Both the position numbers and the translations under genes were made by a program. Shown piece after piece: positions 1-12,085 of a DNA stretch of 64,000 bases (positions are counted from its first letter, which is position 1; every line of letters begins with the position of its first letter). This stretch comes from Labyrinthula sp. Ha (Eukaryota > Sar > Bigyra > Labyrinthulida > Labyrinthulaceae). The notes under the pieces are model-generated. The model was not told where the DNA came from and ran no database searches. It was given only the letters and a program-made list of their open reading frames with translations. Location of the stretch: the NCBI GenBank assembly GCA_015227615.1, contig JAALGZ010000005.1:372001-436000 (forward strand), in the 5' to 3' direction.

Positions 1-736
1 TCTATATCTACCACGCGGCACAATTCATGCTGCAAGAACAGTGGAGGGTAGAGGCCACTCTGTTCATGTCACTATATCAACGTATCAGAGGAATGCAATT
101 TGTGACTTGCTTCCCTCCTTACTGACCAGCCTTGTAAATGATGTTGCAATAAATAATTATGCTCTCAGAGTTGGTGTTCCCATTAAGAGGTGTGACATGG
201 CTTCCGCAGAATCTTGGCCCAAGCTGTTGCAACACCAAGTAGGAAAGGCAATGAAAACCTTGGCTAGTGATCCAATACTTCTTCAGCGCGTAGCGGTGAA
301 CTCCATGGAAGAATTTCAACTAGACTTTGTGTTGAATAGATTACCTCCGCCTCTTGCCCCCCCAACAAAGGTCAAGTTATTGTTAGGGCAAAAATATAGA
401 ACGGTTCACCCATCTAGATTCGCTTTATTGTTTGAAGAAAAGCAAGAAGAACCTGAGCTTGATGATACGAACTCAGAAGATACAGCAAACGGTAGCTTCT
501 TCTTATGTAAAATTTATTCTTGTTATGGTAACTCAAGGGAAAGTCATATGGGACTAAATGGATCTAATACAGAAAAAGAGAGTTTGGATGACTGTATATC
601 AGTTGATGTTACTCCGTCGCAAAAAACCTTTCTCACCAATTTAAAATTACAGTACCCTTCATTTGCAGTTCTGGAGAGTGAAGAATACCGTCCACTGCTT
701 GAAATTCTCAACGTTGCTGGCGTCCTGGAGAACTGA
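1..736 (+). CDS. RIOX/NO66-MINA53-type JmjC oxygenase, C-terminal half (5' cut by window edge)
   Basis: The reading frame is open from base 2, so the listed first Met is internal and the gene begins outside the window. The first visible residues include PRGTIHAA, which matches the strand carrying the third iron-binding histidine in RIOX1/RIOX2. It is followed by HSVHVTISTYQ, the typical continuation in this family. The C-terminal half (winged-helix region) keeps the family phrase NSRESHM, seen as NSRETHM in animal NO66. About 245 residues are visible. Family members are Fe(II)/2-oxoglutarate oxygenases that hydroxylate histidines of ribosomal proteins and act in the nucleolus or nucleus. The HxD half of the metal site lies outside the window. 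RIOX1 versus RIOX2 orthology cannot be decided. No intron is seen in this part. It converges with the methyltransferase gene 192 bp downstream. Confidence 0.8.
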   Translation, partial: LYLPRGTIHAARTVEGRGHSVHVTISTYQRNAICDLLPSLLTSLVNDVAINNYALRVGVPIKRCDMASAESWPKLLQHQVGKAMKTLASDPILLQRVAVNSMEEFQLDFVLNRLPPPLAPPTKVKLLLGQKYRTVHPSRFALLFEEKQEEPELDDTNSEDTANGSFFLCKIYSCYGNSRESHMGLNGSNTEKESLDDCISVDVTPSQKTFLTNLKLQYPSFAVLESEEYRPLLEILNVAGVLEN

Positions 737-928
737 AACGGATTAATAGAGCGCCCTCCTCCAGTAAATAATCTTGCAGGTAGACCTAGTTAAGAATGTA
801 CTGTGTTTATTAGTTTCCACTCACTATAATGAAAGTACCCAACATAGAGTTCTAGCTTGTGCAACGTGTCAGTGTAATAAATGAGACAACGTTGACCAAT
901 TTCCACAGATATTAGTGTGTACTGCATG

Positions 929-1740
929 TTACACTTTGAAAATATATAGTAAAACTCTGCCATACTCTTCTTCAGGGTCTATGTCTTCGTTCCATTGGAT
1001 CTCTTGCCTATGAACTGTTTTCAACCCTGCTTCAGCAGCTTTTCTAAGAAAAGAAGGTGCAACTTCTTCTTTATTGTCATGATGCATAAATGTGCAGTAA
1101 ATCCTTCCGGTTTCCGGTTTAGATGTTTGTAGCAAGGTTGCAATGAGTTTATCATGCTCGGTGTTCAGCCAGAGAGTATCTGCCATTATTACTGTGTCAA
1201 ACTTTCCTTGGTTCAAGAGTAGTACTTTTTCAATATTACCCTGATCTCCCCAAGAAAGTCCTTCAGCGTGAAAATTTAAACACTGAGAACCAAAGTTCTT
1301 GGCGAAGTTTGCTTTCAGTGCAGATATTATTGACTCATCTGGATAATCCGTCGCGATGACCTTCTTGGGTGAAAGTAGAAGAGAAACAAAAGATGGAACA
1401 GCTGCGCCCGCCCCAAGCTCCAAAACTGTTTTATTTTCTATTGATTTTACATTATTAATAAGATATTCTGCCAGAGTTAATGAACTCTGCCATACGAACT
1501 GGGCCATTAAGGTGGACTTTCCATCTATACTAAACTTAATAGGTAGGGTGTACTGGAAACTTTCAAATGCAGTTCATTGCTTAGGGGATTTTTCAGTACT
1601 GTTTTATTGGCAATCTGTTTGTTCTGAGGGAATGTATAGATATATTCTTCATCCGGAGCACCATGGTTGACCCGAGCTTCACCAAACAGGTGGTCAACCG
1701 CCAAGTCAATCTCTGCCATACAATTCCGTAGTAATGCCAC
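929..1740 (-). CDS. EFM7/NNT1-like protein methyltransferase (eEF1A N-terminal methyltransferase family)
   Basis: Two exons, 1740-1554 and 1524-929, flank a 29-nt intron (GTACAC...TATAG, 1525-1553 on the plus strand). Splicing gives a 260-residue protein and restores VSNGKSTLMAQFVWQSS, which aligns with the SHPLWGHLLWNAA region of yeast EFM7 relatives. Exon 1 has DHLFGEA, the usual family start. The SAM-binding motif is VLELGAGAAVPS (about residues 96-107), then ATDYPDE, DTVIMADTLW, and a late HHDN equivalent to the family HH motif. Known members methylate Gly2 and Lys3 of translation factor eEF1A in the cytosol. The start could instead be the Met eight codons in (position 1719). A related METTL21-type lysine methyltransferase is the alternative, but the DLFGE start and HH motif favour EFM7. 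Confidence 0.75.
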
Positions 1741-4700
1741 ACTATATTTATTGTACTTCTATAACTTTTTTTGTTGGGGTGAAGTTGACGAAGTCTATGT
1801 GTCTTGTTGTCTATACTTAGTGCCGAATAAAACTCGGTTACCAACTAAAGAATTCTTCTACGAAATATGTTCCTATAAGCACAAAAAAAGAACCCATGGC
1901 TTGATTCCTGGTATAATATGTTTCTTATGTAGCTACTTTGCCCTTCAAAAACTCTAAGAAAAATAAATTCTAACCCTAGTGGTTACATGCTGCACTTTAG
2001 TGGTCAGCATAGAACTTTATTACCGTAATTTATTCTGTAGAGAGCTAAATGGTCTTTATATACCATCTAATATCTTGCTCTACTTTTTGCCCCTTTATGG
2101 GATGTCCTTTTTTGTTTAGGTGCGTTTCTTGTTCCTTTGATCTTTTGATAGATTATTTTCTGGAAGTTTTCACTTATAAGTTTTGTTGCTTTTCTTTAGA
2201 AGTTTATTCCCTAAACTATTAGATTTAGGAAAACTTTCCCCCATGAACCTAATAGATTAACTACTTAACTGTTTCATCAATATATTGACAATTAAGTACA
2301 GATTTCTCCAAAGATGGTTATACACAATCTTCCCAGTGTGATGAGTACATATTCTGCAAATCATAAGGATCAATTTTTTTATGGATTCATATCTTTCAGG
2401 CTTTTCATATTTTAAATGCAATGAGTTTAATATTAATGGGGCAACAGGATAACTTTGACACCTATAAATCTTGGATGGAACTGGTAAAGTATCTGGGCAT
2501 CGAAATACATAGATTTAGGCAAAACAGAGCATTTATTCATAGTTGTCAGACTCAATCATAATTTTATTTACACTCGTTCGTTTTCTTAGTTATCCTATCT
2601 TCAAATATGAGTTCTTCAGCTCCAACCCAATCTTACCGGAAAACAAGTAATTTATAGTGGTACATCTAGCATTTCCAGGATTACGAACAAAGCCTCTTTT
2701 ATACGTTCCAATATTTAATTTTCATTAATCTCTGTTTCTTTAAGAACAGCATATTTTTAGACATTATTATTTTCCCGCTATTACTTAGTAGTGAATATCC
2801 ACATATTGAAGTTGTGTAAAACATTGGGTACCTGTTTCCTTAACAAAGCAAGACTTTGTAAAATTCCGTTTTATTTCATAGGTCCATGTTATTTTCTTCT
2901 ACTCTAACTATATATAAATATGCTTTTATTAAGGTTTCCAAATTATTTTCTAGTTCTTAGTATTATTTTCTGAGTTTTCAACGTTCTCCTAGGGAAATTT
3001 ATCCTAGTATTTAGCAAACGCTATCAATTAAATTGTGTGAATCTCAAAATAACTTAAAATAAATACCTACTTTCGGTTAGTTATAGATACTACGATTTAC
3101 AAAAATAGAAAATTTATAATATCAAAATCTTGTCCAGCAAGTTAGTGTAGCTAACTCTGCTGCTGTGCATCATGGTGCTGATTCAAGAACTACCTAAAAT
3201 TTCATAACATCTATGGAGCGAAAAGCATTAATGCTTCGAAAGTGACCAATTTTATTCTGAGGGCTTATTTTCCAGAAATTTAACACTGGGTACTTGATTA
3301 TATTGAAGCTATGGTTCATTATAAAAAAAACTAAGTAATGGTTATTTCCTCAAAAAAGTTCTTCCCAGTAATAAACAATAAGGATATATTGAAAATATTT
3401 CTTATGTTTTTTTACCATTTAAACCGATAACACAATCTAGTTAGAGGAAGTGATAGTCCTCATTATGCAAACCATTATTGCTTTCCTTCCTTAGGCATGT
3501 GAAAGTGATAACTAGGGTCGGTCACGATATGAAACATTCTTTTTTGATCAGGTTATTCATGTTCTAGCTCTGGTGATACAGAAAAGTTGAATTTGGTATG
3601 GATCAGGTAATTCCAGTTCTTGCCAGCGTATCATTATTAAGCTTGATCATATGGCCCTTAACCAGAATACACCATTTTGCCAATTTAATTACACCCCTTG
3701 TTCATCTATTTAAAAGTATTTATGAATTTCAAGAAAATAACCTGGTGCTAGATTCTGCCTAAATTCTCTGCTCCGACTTATTAGTGAAAACCAATATGTT
3801 GCTATAATGATTAATCATCGGTTAAGAACTGTCAATTATGATCAATAATTGAAAGTGTAGAAGTAAAATTATTAATAGATGATCAGTAAAAGATTACCGA
3901 TCCATACTGGGAACAGAATCTTCATTTTTTTACATTATATTATTTTTGCACTATTAAGTCATTACAAGAGCCTTGTATCAAATATTCAGGCTCGGGTTTA
4001 GTTGTTTATCAGCTCAGAAAAGAATAGAAATTATAACTCACTCAACAAATTTGTACGGACCTCCTGCATACCGTTATAAAAACTTACTTTTCATCTATTT
4101 TATGTCAATCTTATTGTTTAATAACAACCTTCTTTAGGTAAATTCTAAGCATTACAAGCGCGTTCTTTAGCCACATGCTGGTTTGTCATTGACTGAGGTA
4201 CCTAAGAACGGGTATTGGGCATAGTTAAACTTTCCAATCGTTTTTAGAATGAGTTTCTTTTATCCAAAATATGGCTTCTTTATAAGCTAAGTCGCTTTTA
4301 CAATACCAAAATAAATACAAACTAAAATGGTTTAGAATATGTATATTTTAACACCTATAGACCTATATATTAATATTAAAATGAAAAGGTCTCTAACGGG
4401 AAAAATTGGAACAGTTTGTATATAACATAATACAATTAGAAATATAGCATTGTAAGATTTTTGCACAGTAAGAGGCAATATGGATAAATTTAATATCCAA
4501 ATGTCAAATGCAAACATGATTAGAGCATTTGGCAATTTTAATTATGCCAAAAAAATCAAAAGTGTACTTAAACAAAGTAAAATTTTGTAGCAGAAGAGGG
4601 AACAAAAAAAATCAGTACACAAATTTTTCAGTAAACAAATTGGAAACTTATTGTTGCAAAAGGCTATCCTCAGAAGACCGTAATATTCTCGAGGCTTCAT

Positions 4701-7700
4701 GTACATCAGTTCTCTTGTGTTATAACAGGTTATATACATTAGACGTCTAACCCCATCTCATGTATTAAATAATAAATGATCTAAGAATCTTCAGTATATA
4801 AAAAATATTAATAGAAATAACATTGATAATTACATTTTACTTAAAGAATAAATAGGATATGTTTCTTTTTTGATATGTTGCAGTAAGCTAGAAAAGATTA
4901 ACATCGATGCAGTTGAAGAAAACACGAGTCTTATAAATAAGACACCTTTGCATAAGCGAGTGACTATACGTTCATAATACTTTGACCTGCAGTTTATTTG
5001 GGAAGGAAAACTCTATCGGAATTAATTCTTATTTTATGGTAGCTAAGGTTGAAAAGTAGAACACACTAAGATAGTTATGAATAAACATGAAAGTACAAAA
5101 AAAAATTCATTCGCAAAACATTCCCTTCATAAACATACATATTACCTATATCTTTATTGCTACACAGGTAGTCACAACTTTAGATATTAAGTTATGGATT
5201 AAACTTTAACTTTCTTATTCTCTGGATTACCTACGGCGTCGGAAACAAGTAACTTAAAAAACAACTTCTAATTGAAACCCAGATAAGATGAGTAGATTTC
5301 CAATATATCTATTAGCTAGCATTCTTAGCTCCATTTTAGCCTTGAATATACACACTTTGGCAACTATCATAATAACTCTAATTACATTAGATCTTACCAA
5401 CACCTATGATTGCTACAACTTTGGTTGGCCTATCTAAAAATTTCTCCATATTTATCAAACATTTTAGGCTAATTTGACAAAATAAGAAAAAACATTATTC
5501 ATTCAACCTCTTTCAATGATTTAAAATATTAAAAATCCCTGTGTTTATTCAAGATGCACATCCACAATTGTGATATTAATAGGCTGCAATTAACCAGAGT
5601 TACCATATCTCAAAAAAAAATCACCTACATGAAAAATGGCGCAGCGTTTGTGTCCGGCATAAGACAGTACGAAGCACAACATGTCTAATAGATTTGAAAC
5701 CGTATAGAGATAATAAGCTAGTTTACATAATAGTGTCTAATATATAGGTTCATAACAGGATGGCAATGATTCGTAGATGTAACTACCCTGCGTATTTAAC
5801 TAGGTTCCTTCTCTTAACTATAATATTAATAGATAATATGCAAAAATAATTTGCTGTGTTACAAAATATAAAAATTCTTGTTCGTTCTGCGCAAAAGAAT
5901 ATAAATGTTCTTGTAATTCCTGCAAAAATTCTCTTCTCTCATAGTTTGTGGGATATGATAACTACATAGCCTTTCTCTTGTTGTATGAGTATATATGAAA
6001 TTGAAAAAAATATATAAATATAACTTGTGTACTGATATTAATTTATTTAGCACTATCAATGATTCTACCGTATTATTTACCATTTAAAATACATCCTCCA
6101 TTCTGTCCTTATAGATGTCGTTGCAAAGGTATCAATATTGGGTGAAAGCTAAATTATAAGATTTTTCATTTATTAAAGTATTGGCGATTCTAGTAAAAAT
6201 ATTTACTAATCAGATTACGTTTTTTGGGCTTCTGAGAATATGAAAAGGAAAATGTTTAAGTCAATTGTAGCCTAGGCTAACATACAGGATTAAATTGCTT
6301 TCAAACTAGTTATAAATGATTCCCCCCAGCTACAAGTTACTACAGCGACTTTGCCTGATTTTTTTTCTTTTTCTCCAATAGTTTATGTGTTTTTACTTTT
6401 ACTCTCATTCCTGGGATATAATGTGTTTTTCTTCTTTTTTAATTGTAGGAAGCTGCTCCACACAATATTTTGTATGTTTTCTAGATACTATCATGACCAT
6501 GCTAAAGGATTGATCTATCTTTTTTTCTTAAGTATTTTTTATATCAAAATAAGCCATGTCGATGTCTAAAGGCTCATACACAGCAGAAAATTTTAGTATA
6601 AACATGAAAACATATATCTCCCTCAGTTAGTATAGTAGTCAATCATACTGTTTTAGGAATGTAAGATATTTGAGTAGTTTTTCTTAAATGAGTCTCAAGT
6701 TTTGTTTCTTTTGGCTGATTGCACCAATCACATGTTATATCGGAACTAGAGAGCTCCACGGGAAATCTGTTAGAGCTCCACAGATGCTAATTGACAATTA
6801 ATTTACATGATGCTAAGTTTCTTCATACTTTTTATGAATACCTAAAAAACTTTTATGTATATTAATAATAATAAAACCAACATTATAGATAGTTAAAGTG
6901 TCTTTAGATAAATAAGAAAAAATGTTAATGGCATTTATTAACTAAAGGTTATTTATTGGACCAAGAAAGAAAACATGTTTTGTAGCAATAGTCTAGGGTC
7001 GATTCTAGCCAAGGATTAAGTCATAGAGGTAAAATATCTATTGATGATAATGATTACGGATACTATTCAGAGTTTATCCAACAGATAACTAGTACAGAAT
7101 TATAGTGCAAATACCACTCTGAAACAAAAAATTAATCGACCAAAGGTTCGTTTTATTATATTATACAGAGTTTACTTATCAATATGGGTAAGTTATTTCT
7201 AAGAGCTAGTTGTGACTTGTAAACAAGCCAAGTAAAAAGGTATTATTTCCTTTGGCTTTAACTAATACCTTCTGCTAAAACGAAACTGAAACAGAACTCT
7301 GGTTTTTTACGATTTTGAATTGCTTAGGAAATGATTAATGATTCCGGAAGATAGAAACTGCAGAAAATAGATTTGACGAGGTTGCCAATTTTTTCTACCT
7401 AGATACCCTTAATACATTATCTAGTTCAGATCTTAATATTAGAGTTTGAAGAGATATGAGTATGAAAACATATTTTAGCGTCATCTATGTGACCAAAATA
7501 ACATAAAAACTCCTTTTTCGCTTCTTAGGGTGATAGCTGCATGACATTTCTTATATGGGTAGTAGTTCTCATTAAATAGCACATAACCTAAAATTATTAC
7601 CTAGCTGTGAATAATGAGCTACTAAAATAAGAAAAATAAATTCAGAATATTTTTCTTCGTGTGGCTCAGCCTGGTAGTTTTTGTTGTAGCAATATGGTGT

Positions 7701-8130
7701 TACATTCCTGGGAATAAAGCAATTAATTAAAAGTACGGCCATGTAGATTATCCAATTCGAAGAATAAACATATTTTACCTTTTCAAAAACAATTTGTAAA
7801 TTAAACTATGGCTTAAATAATATCTTTTCTACAATCATGTAGCTGTGTAGGTTGTTTTGTTTGAGTGAACTTCAGTGCTTAAGGGGTCACTGAAAATTAC
7901 ATCTAAAGTAACTAGGGTTGTACATCTTGAACTGAAAAGAACCTAAAATATCAAGACAATTTTGCGAATGGAGTGCTTATAATGTTACTTCAATAGAGTC
8001 CACCGAAAAAAAGCATCCTAGTAAAATTTTAGCTCAAGATTCCTTGTAGACTTCACTAGTAGCAACAATCAATGGTGTATTACCAAGGAAATATCCTGTA
8101 TCTCAAAAGCTAAGAGAATAGGCAACACTT
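1741..8130. other. AT-rich gene desert
   Basis: About 6.4 kb lies upstream of the methyltransferase gene and upstream of the RNase H2C gene. It is strongly AT-rich, with many homopolymer runs. Short open frames occur on both strands at the length expected by chance, and none shows a domain, motif or spliceable continuation. No tRNA box pattern, rRNA or clear transposon end was seen. The two ends must hold the promoters of the flanking genes, but no distinct element was recognised. Confidence 0.5.
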
Positions 8131-8572
8131 ATGGAAATATCCACACATATCCTCCCATGCAAGTATTTCATCGGTAATATTTACAAAATGTAGTGTCGAA
8201 AAGGACGGTGATATTGATTCAAACCGTTTTTATGATTCTACCAAAACTGAAAGCTTAACAACGTATTATTTTCTTTTTAACGGTTTATCTTTCCAGATCC
8301 TTTCGGGGTCGTAAATTAGAAGGAGTCTCGATGAAACAAGCGCGACCAGAGCTTAGTTGTATATTTGTACCAGATCAAATAAATTCTGGAGTAGCTCTGA
8401 ATCTATCAGGCAGCATGCTAGAAGGTGATACTGTTTTATGGCGCGAAGATACGAAGCCAGATGAAAATGGTATTTTCGTCATTCTATTTTACGTGTAGAC
8501 CCGTTTTTGGAGGCATTGAGCAAGATTAAACTCCTAGAAGCGGCAGCATTTTTACCTCACTTAAAAAGTTAA
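8131..8572 (+). CDS. Ribonuclease H2 subunit C (RNASEH2C/Rnh203 family), four exons
   Basis: Four exons join in frame: 8131-8162, 8194-8262, 8297-8469 and 8499-8572. The introns are 31, 34 and 29 nt. The product is 115 residues and contains HILPCNV near the start, then NRFY, SFRGRKLEG and the C-terminal LEGDTVLWRED. These match, in order and spacing, the HLLPC, GRFF, SFRGR-L-G and F-x-LWG landmarks of human RNASEH2C. Subunit C is the non-catalytic scaffold that binds subunits A and B of nuclear RNase H2, which removes ribonucleotides from DNA and RNA from RNA:DNA hybrids. The ATG at 8131 gives MEIST just before the conserved HILPC. The protein is shorter than the human one (164 residues), mainly at the N-terminus. 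Every exon is below ORF-calling thresholds. Its stop codon lies 5 bp from the stop of the convergent J-protein gene. Confidence 0.82.
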
Positions 8573-8577
8573 CTCGA

Positions 8578-9909
8578 TTAAACAGCACAACTTGGAAACA
8601 TGTCATGCGTTGTCCAGCCTTTCTCTCTCCTCAACTTCGATGCTGGAAATTCACACGTAGATAGTGGAAAAGCTTCTTCTGCGAGCTTTAGCAGTTCGCT
8701 CACTCTGCTCCTTATATTCAATTCAACTGTTTCTTCATTTAGTTTTAACTCTTTTGGCTCATTCCAGCTTCCTTGCCCAATTTCATTTTCTCCCTTCACC
8801 CTAGCCCATATTTTCGCTGAGCAAGGCAAATTCTGAAAACTTTTTGAGTACTTTGATTCTTTTATGTAGGCATATACCTCGTCTAGCATTTTCTCCTCTT
8901 TATAGACTTCAAACCTAACATGGTAAGATGTGGCAAATCTATCTGGTTTCCAGGTTAAAAACAAAGATATAGAGCATGTATCAGTTTCTGTGTTTTTTTC
9001 TAGACTTTTTGTCTTAACCATCATATTTCGTATTCTCTCTGGACACGATTTCAGCGTTTCAAATCTAACCGGATCCGAATATTCTGTAAAGTAACTTTTC
9101 ATTGAGGTTCTCATGAAACCTCGAATTCTAACATAGTACTGCGTCAAAGGAACTAGGTTGTGTTTCTGGCATGTTTTTGCAGTTAGAGAACTACTTGCCG
9201 TTTTCCACACAATCTTTGCTGCATGTTTCTCTTCGCAAATTCCAAGTTGAATTTCAAAAGAATGAACAAAGTTTTTCTCTACCCCATCCACATCCCATTT
9301 GAAGGTTGCTGATCCCGTGGTAAGTTCAACTATGGTCAAACCAACTACTTTTGCCTTCGGAGTGACAGACTTATACTCCTGCCTTGGTGCGTTCGAACAG
9401 GATTTTCTCCTTGGTTTTCCCTCTGAAAAACTTGTAGTGTTTTGCGCTTTGTACGATTGGCTCATTCCTTTGAAGGAAGCTTGCATTTTAAGATTTTCAA
9501 AGGTAGACTTTATACATTTGAATAGTTCTTCTGTCCCTGGATTCTTATCTGGATGATATTTAAGAGCTAATAGTAAATTGAGTCAAGAAATACCTAGTTT
9601 ATGGTAGCTCCTTTTTAAATCGCTCGTGTTGAAATTCATTCTCAATCTGAAAGTTTTAAATGGATCTTGTACCACTTGGGAGAAAATTTTTTTCAACTTA
9701 GACTCCAGCATTGCAATGTTTGATAGCATTAACCTTTCCCTTCTTGTAGAGTCTTTGCGGTTAGTTGTCTGTATCTGATCTTTGGTCTGTTTCAATCTGT
9801 TTTCTAACAAAGCTGCTGCTTCTATCAACCTACCCTACCTTCATGAATCACTCTGCTCTACCTGTTTTACGAGCTGCTTGCTTTCTTCCAATAGCGAAAC
9901 AACATCCAT
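8578..9909 (-). CDS. J-domain co-chaperone fused to two fibronectin type III-like domains
   Basis: Three exons (9909-9852, 9821-9594, 9566-8578) are separated by 30-nt and 27-nt introns (9822-9851 and 9567-9593). The product is 424 residues. Residues 1-75 form a charged coiled coil. A J domain follows (about 75-120): DLKRSYHKLALKYHPDKNPG, with the HPD tripeptide at 100-102 that stimulates Hsp70 ATPase. The second intron interrupts the J domain just before HPD, so the unspliced frames look like two unrelated ORFs. Two beta-rich domains of about 95 residues each (roughly 168-265 and 270-365) carry FN3-like features: a W in strand B and Y-x-V-R near strand F. No signal peptide or membrane segment is seen, so a cytosolic role is likely. 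The substrate is unknown. A J domain followed by FN3 domains is an uncommon arrangement. Confidence 0.82.
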
Positions 9910-10431
9910 TTTTTGGCTAAACGGCTGAGATAAAATATTTCAAATATTTTTTTAGAACATTACATTAATATTAAGGCAATGCTTCGTTCTATTCTACTTT
10001 GTTGCTAAGAGTAAGAAAGGGCGCGTTAGCTTGTAAGTTCAGACGTAAACTCCTGGTTGATTGGATATTAAGAAAAAGTAGCTTTACCTACCTGAACGAT
10101 GAAGCTTCTTCAGGCTATGAATGATCTGTAATTGTTGAAAGAACGCAATTTACAATACTGTCAATTAAATGTTTTCTTGCCTTTTTGTGAGTCTAAAATA
10201 ACTTTTATATATAATCTATCGTAATACGCTGGATACATGACTACCCAAATCAAACAAAGGATTTCAACCTGAACTAAACTATATTTTGATTCTGGATGCT
10301 GAGAACATGTCTTGTAGCCTTTTTGAGATAAGTTAATACGTTTAATAGCTGTTTCTATCCAAATTTTTGGATAAATAGTAATATTCATCTAAACAGTGCC
10401 CCAGGCATCCTCAACGTGAGCTAAGCAAACC
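9910..10431. other. Intergenic region, J-protein promoter
   Basis: About 520 bp separates two minus-strand genes. It contains the upstream region of the J-domain gene and the 3' flank of the bZIP-like gene. The sequence is AT-rich. No conserved open frame, RNA gene or repeat was recognised. Confidence 0.4.
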
Positions 10432-11577
10432 TCAAAAATCGTCCATCTTTACCTTGAGTTTTACCCCTCGGAAAAACCCGAGAATTTCGTCTAAGCGGTT
10501 CTTGGGAATTGCTGTGCTACAAGTTTTTATACTAAAATTTCTGGCATCTTTTTTACTTCTTGTTACTAGACAGCTAGTCAATCCATTTGAATATGTTGCA
10601 AAAGAGTTTTTTTGTGTATCAAAGTACATCGCAGACTTTAGTACAATACTAAAGGTTGAGTTCCTGTAAATTGCTGTGACCATTAAGAAACAAGAGGGTG
10701 ACTGCTTAGGTCTATAAACAGCAAGATTGACAGCTTGGTAATCAAAATGAACATTTTTTATTTCTGGAGGACAATAGAATAACACTTCACCGTTATCAAA
10801 ATCAGCAACATTGTGTTCTATGTCATACTTATCATTAAACAGATCCTCATGAAATAAGTTGGACTTTAGCACAATATACATTGTATCCGTAAACTGTTCA
10901 TAATCCTCATCCTTGACATTTGCTTTGTAATTTAGAATGTGAGCGTTCTCTCTGTCAATTGCGATGGCACTGATTTTGAGGTTTCCAAATTTATTTTTTT
11001 GAAGACCTATTTTATCATTCATTTCTCTCTTTAGTTTAGACCTTCGAGGAATCGAGCTTAGTTTCTTATCAAAAAATTGAATCTTTCCTTTTGGAGTAAT
11101 TGTGACTTCTTGTACTAAGTCGAAACTTTGTATCACTGTTTGATTCAAATGATACTGAAAATTTTCTAACTCAAACATTGGGAAAAACTGTCTAACTCGA
11201 CAAAACTTATGTAAAATAAATCTTTCAGATTTTAATATAAGTATCTCTTTCCTCAGTTGCTCATTTTGCTTAAGTAAATACATTGCTTCCCATTTTACGT
11301 CCTTAAGTTCTACAACCTCTTCTATTCTTTGGTGAAGTACAGTAAGAGAAGAAAAATCATTTCTCATCTGCGAAATCTCGTTATTCAATTGGTCAGCACG
11401 AAGTTGGACAGCGTCTTTTTTCATTTTCAAAGCAAGTCTGTATTTTCTCATAGCCCGTTTCACGTATTCATTTCTCTCTTCCTTTGTCCAAGTTGCAACG
11501 GGCTTGAAGTCAGCGTCAATTATCGAGCCTCTGCTGAAGAGTTTTTCACCAAATTTTTCTGTGTTAACGGATAGCAT
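10432..11577 (-). CDS. Unknown protein with N-terminal bZIP-like basic/coiled-coil segment
   Basis: An uninterrupted 381-codon frame. Residues 30-75 are strongly basic and helical: EERNEYVKRAMRKYR contains the N-x7-R spacing of bZIP basic regions (N36, R44). A coiled coil runs to about residue 120 (QRIEEVVELKD, LLKQNEQLRKEILILKSER). The leucine heptads are not in perfect bZIP register, so DNA binding is uncertain. The remaining 260 residues look like one alpha/beta domain with repeated strands (KISAIAIDRENAHIL, CFLMVTAIYRNSTF). This is the layout of bZIP plus START-like proteins known from several protist groups, but I cannot prove the START fold by eye. No transmembrane segment or intron is present. 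Same strand as the J-protein gene but 520 bp away, so not obviously co-transcribed. A structural coiled-coil protein is an alternative. Confidence 0.6.
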   Translation of the reverse strand: MLSVNTEKFGEKLFSRGSIIDADFKPVATWTKEERNEYVKRAMRKYRLALKMKKDAVQLRADQLNNEISQMRNDFSSLTVLHQRIEEVVELKDVKWEAMYLLKQNEQLRKEILILKSERFILHKFCRVRQFFPMFELENFQYHLNQTVIQSFDLVQEVTITPKGKIQFFDKKLSSIPRRSKLKREMNDKIGLQKNKFGNLKISAIAIDRENAHILNYKANVKDEDYEQFTDTMYIVLKSNLFHEDLFNDKYDIEHNVADFDNGEVLFYCPPEIKNVHFDYQAVNLAVYRPKQSPSCFLMVTAIYRNSTFSIVLKSAMYFDTQKNSFATYSNGLTSCLVTRSKKDARNFSIKTCSTAIPKNRLDEILGFFRGVKLKVKMDDF

Positions 11578-11979
11578 TTAATTTGATAATGAGAGAAACG
11601 CTGAAAAAAGTGCTGATAGCTTACTGTTCCGTTTAACCAGTGTGTGTTGATGCTTCTTTTCGATGTAAATTTGGAATTCCTATTCTCTACAGTGTATATC
11701 ATATATTTTCAAAGCATAGGAAACTATATAAAAAATTTTGGGAAATGCGATCAAGCAGAAAAATATGATATGGAATTTTGGGCTTCGTTGAATATATGGT
11801 GGAAACAATAGTTCCCATTTCTGAGTATAGTTAACCAACTATATTTATGAAATTTTTGGATAACAGAAATATTAAAAGATAAACCAGTCAATAATTTTGG
11901 TTATGAGAAATGTCGTTTCTTGGGAACAGGAAATGGTATAAACCTTGTAGAAAGTCACGCAGTAAGAGAAAAAACTTAA

Positions 11980-12085
11980 CAAGATGTTTTAATTGTCTAT
12001 GCGAACGTTGACACTCTAGTTCGGCGTAGAATCAGTACTTTAGAAGTTCTTACAGAACTACACAAAATTCATATCTAGGCTCTAC
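11980..12085 (+). pseudogene. Possible LINE endonuclease remnant
   Basis: One frame reads VLIVYANVDTLVRRR, then LEVLTELHKIHI, a stop, and ALQEV. This resembles the start of the apurinic endonuclease of CR1/Jockey-type non-LTR elements (N-x-DSL-x-x-K, then a hydrophobic strand ending in EV). It is short, interrupted and has no recognised reverse transcriptase after it. The similarity is motif-level only, and chance is a real alternative. Confidence 0.25.
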
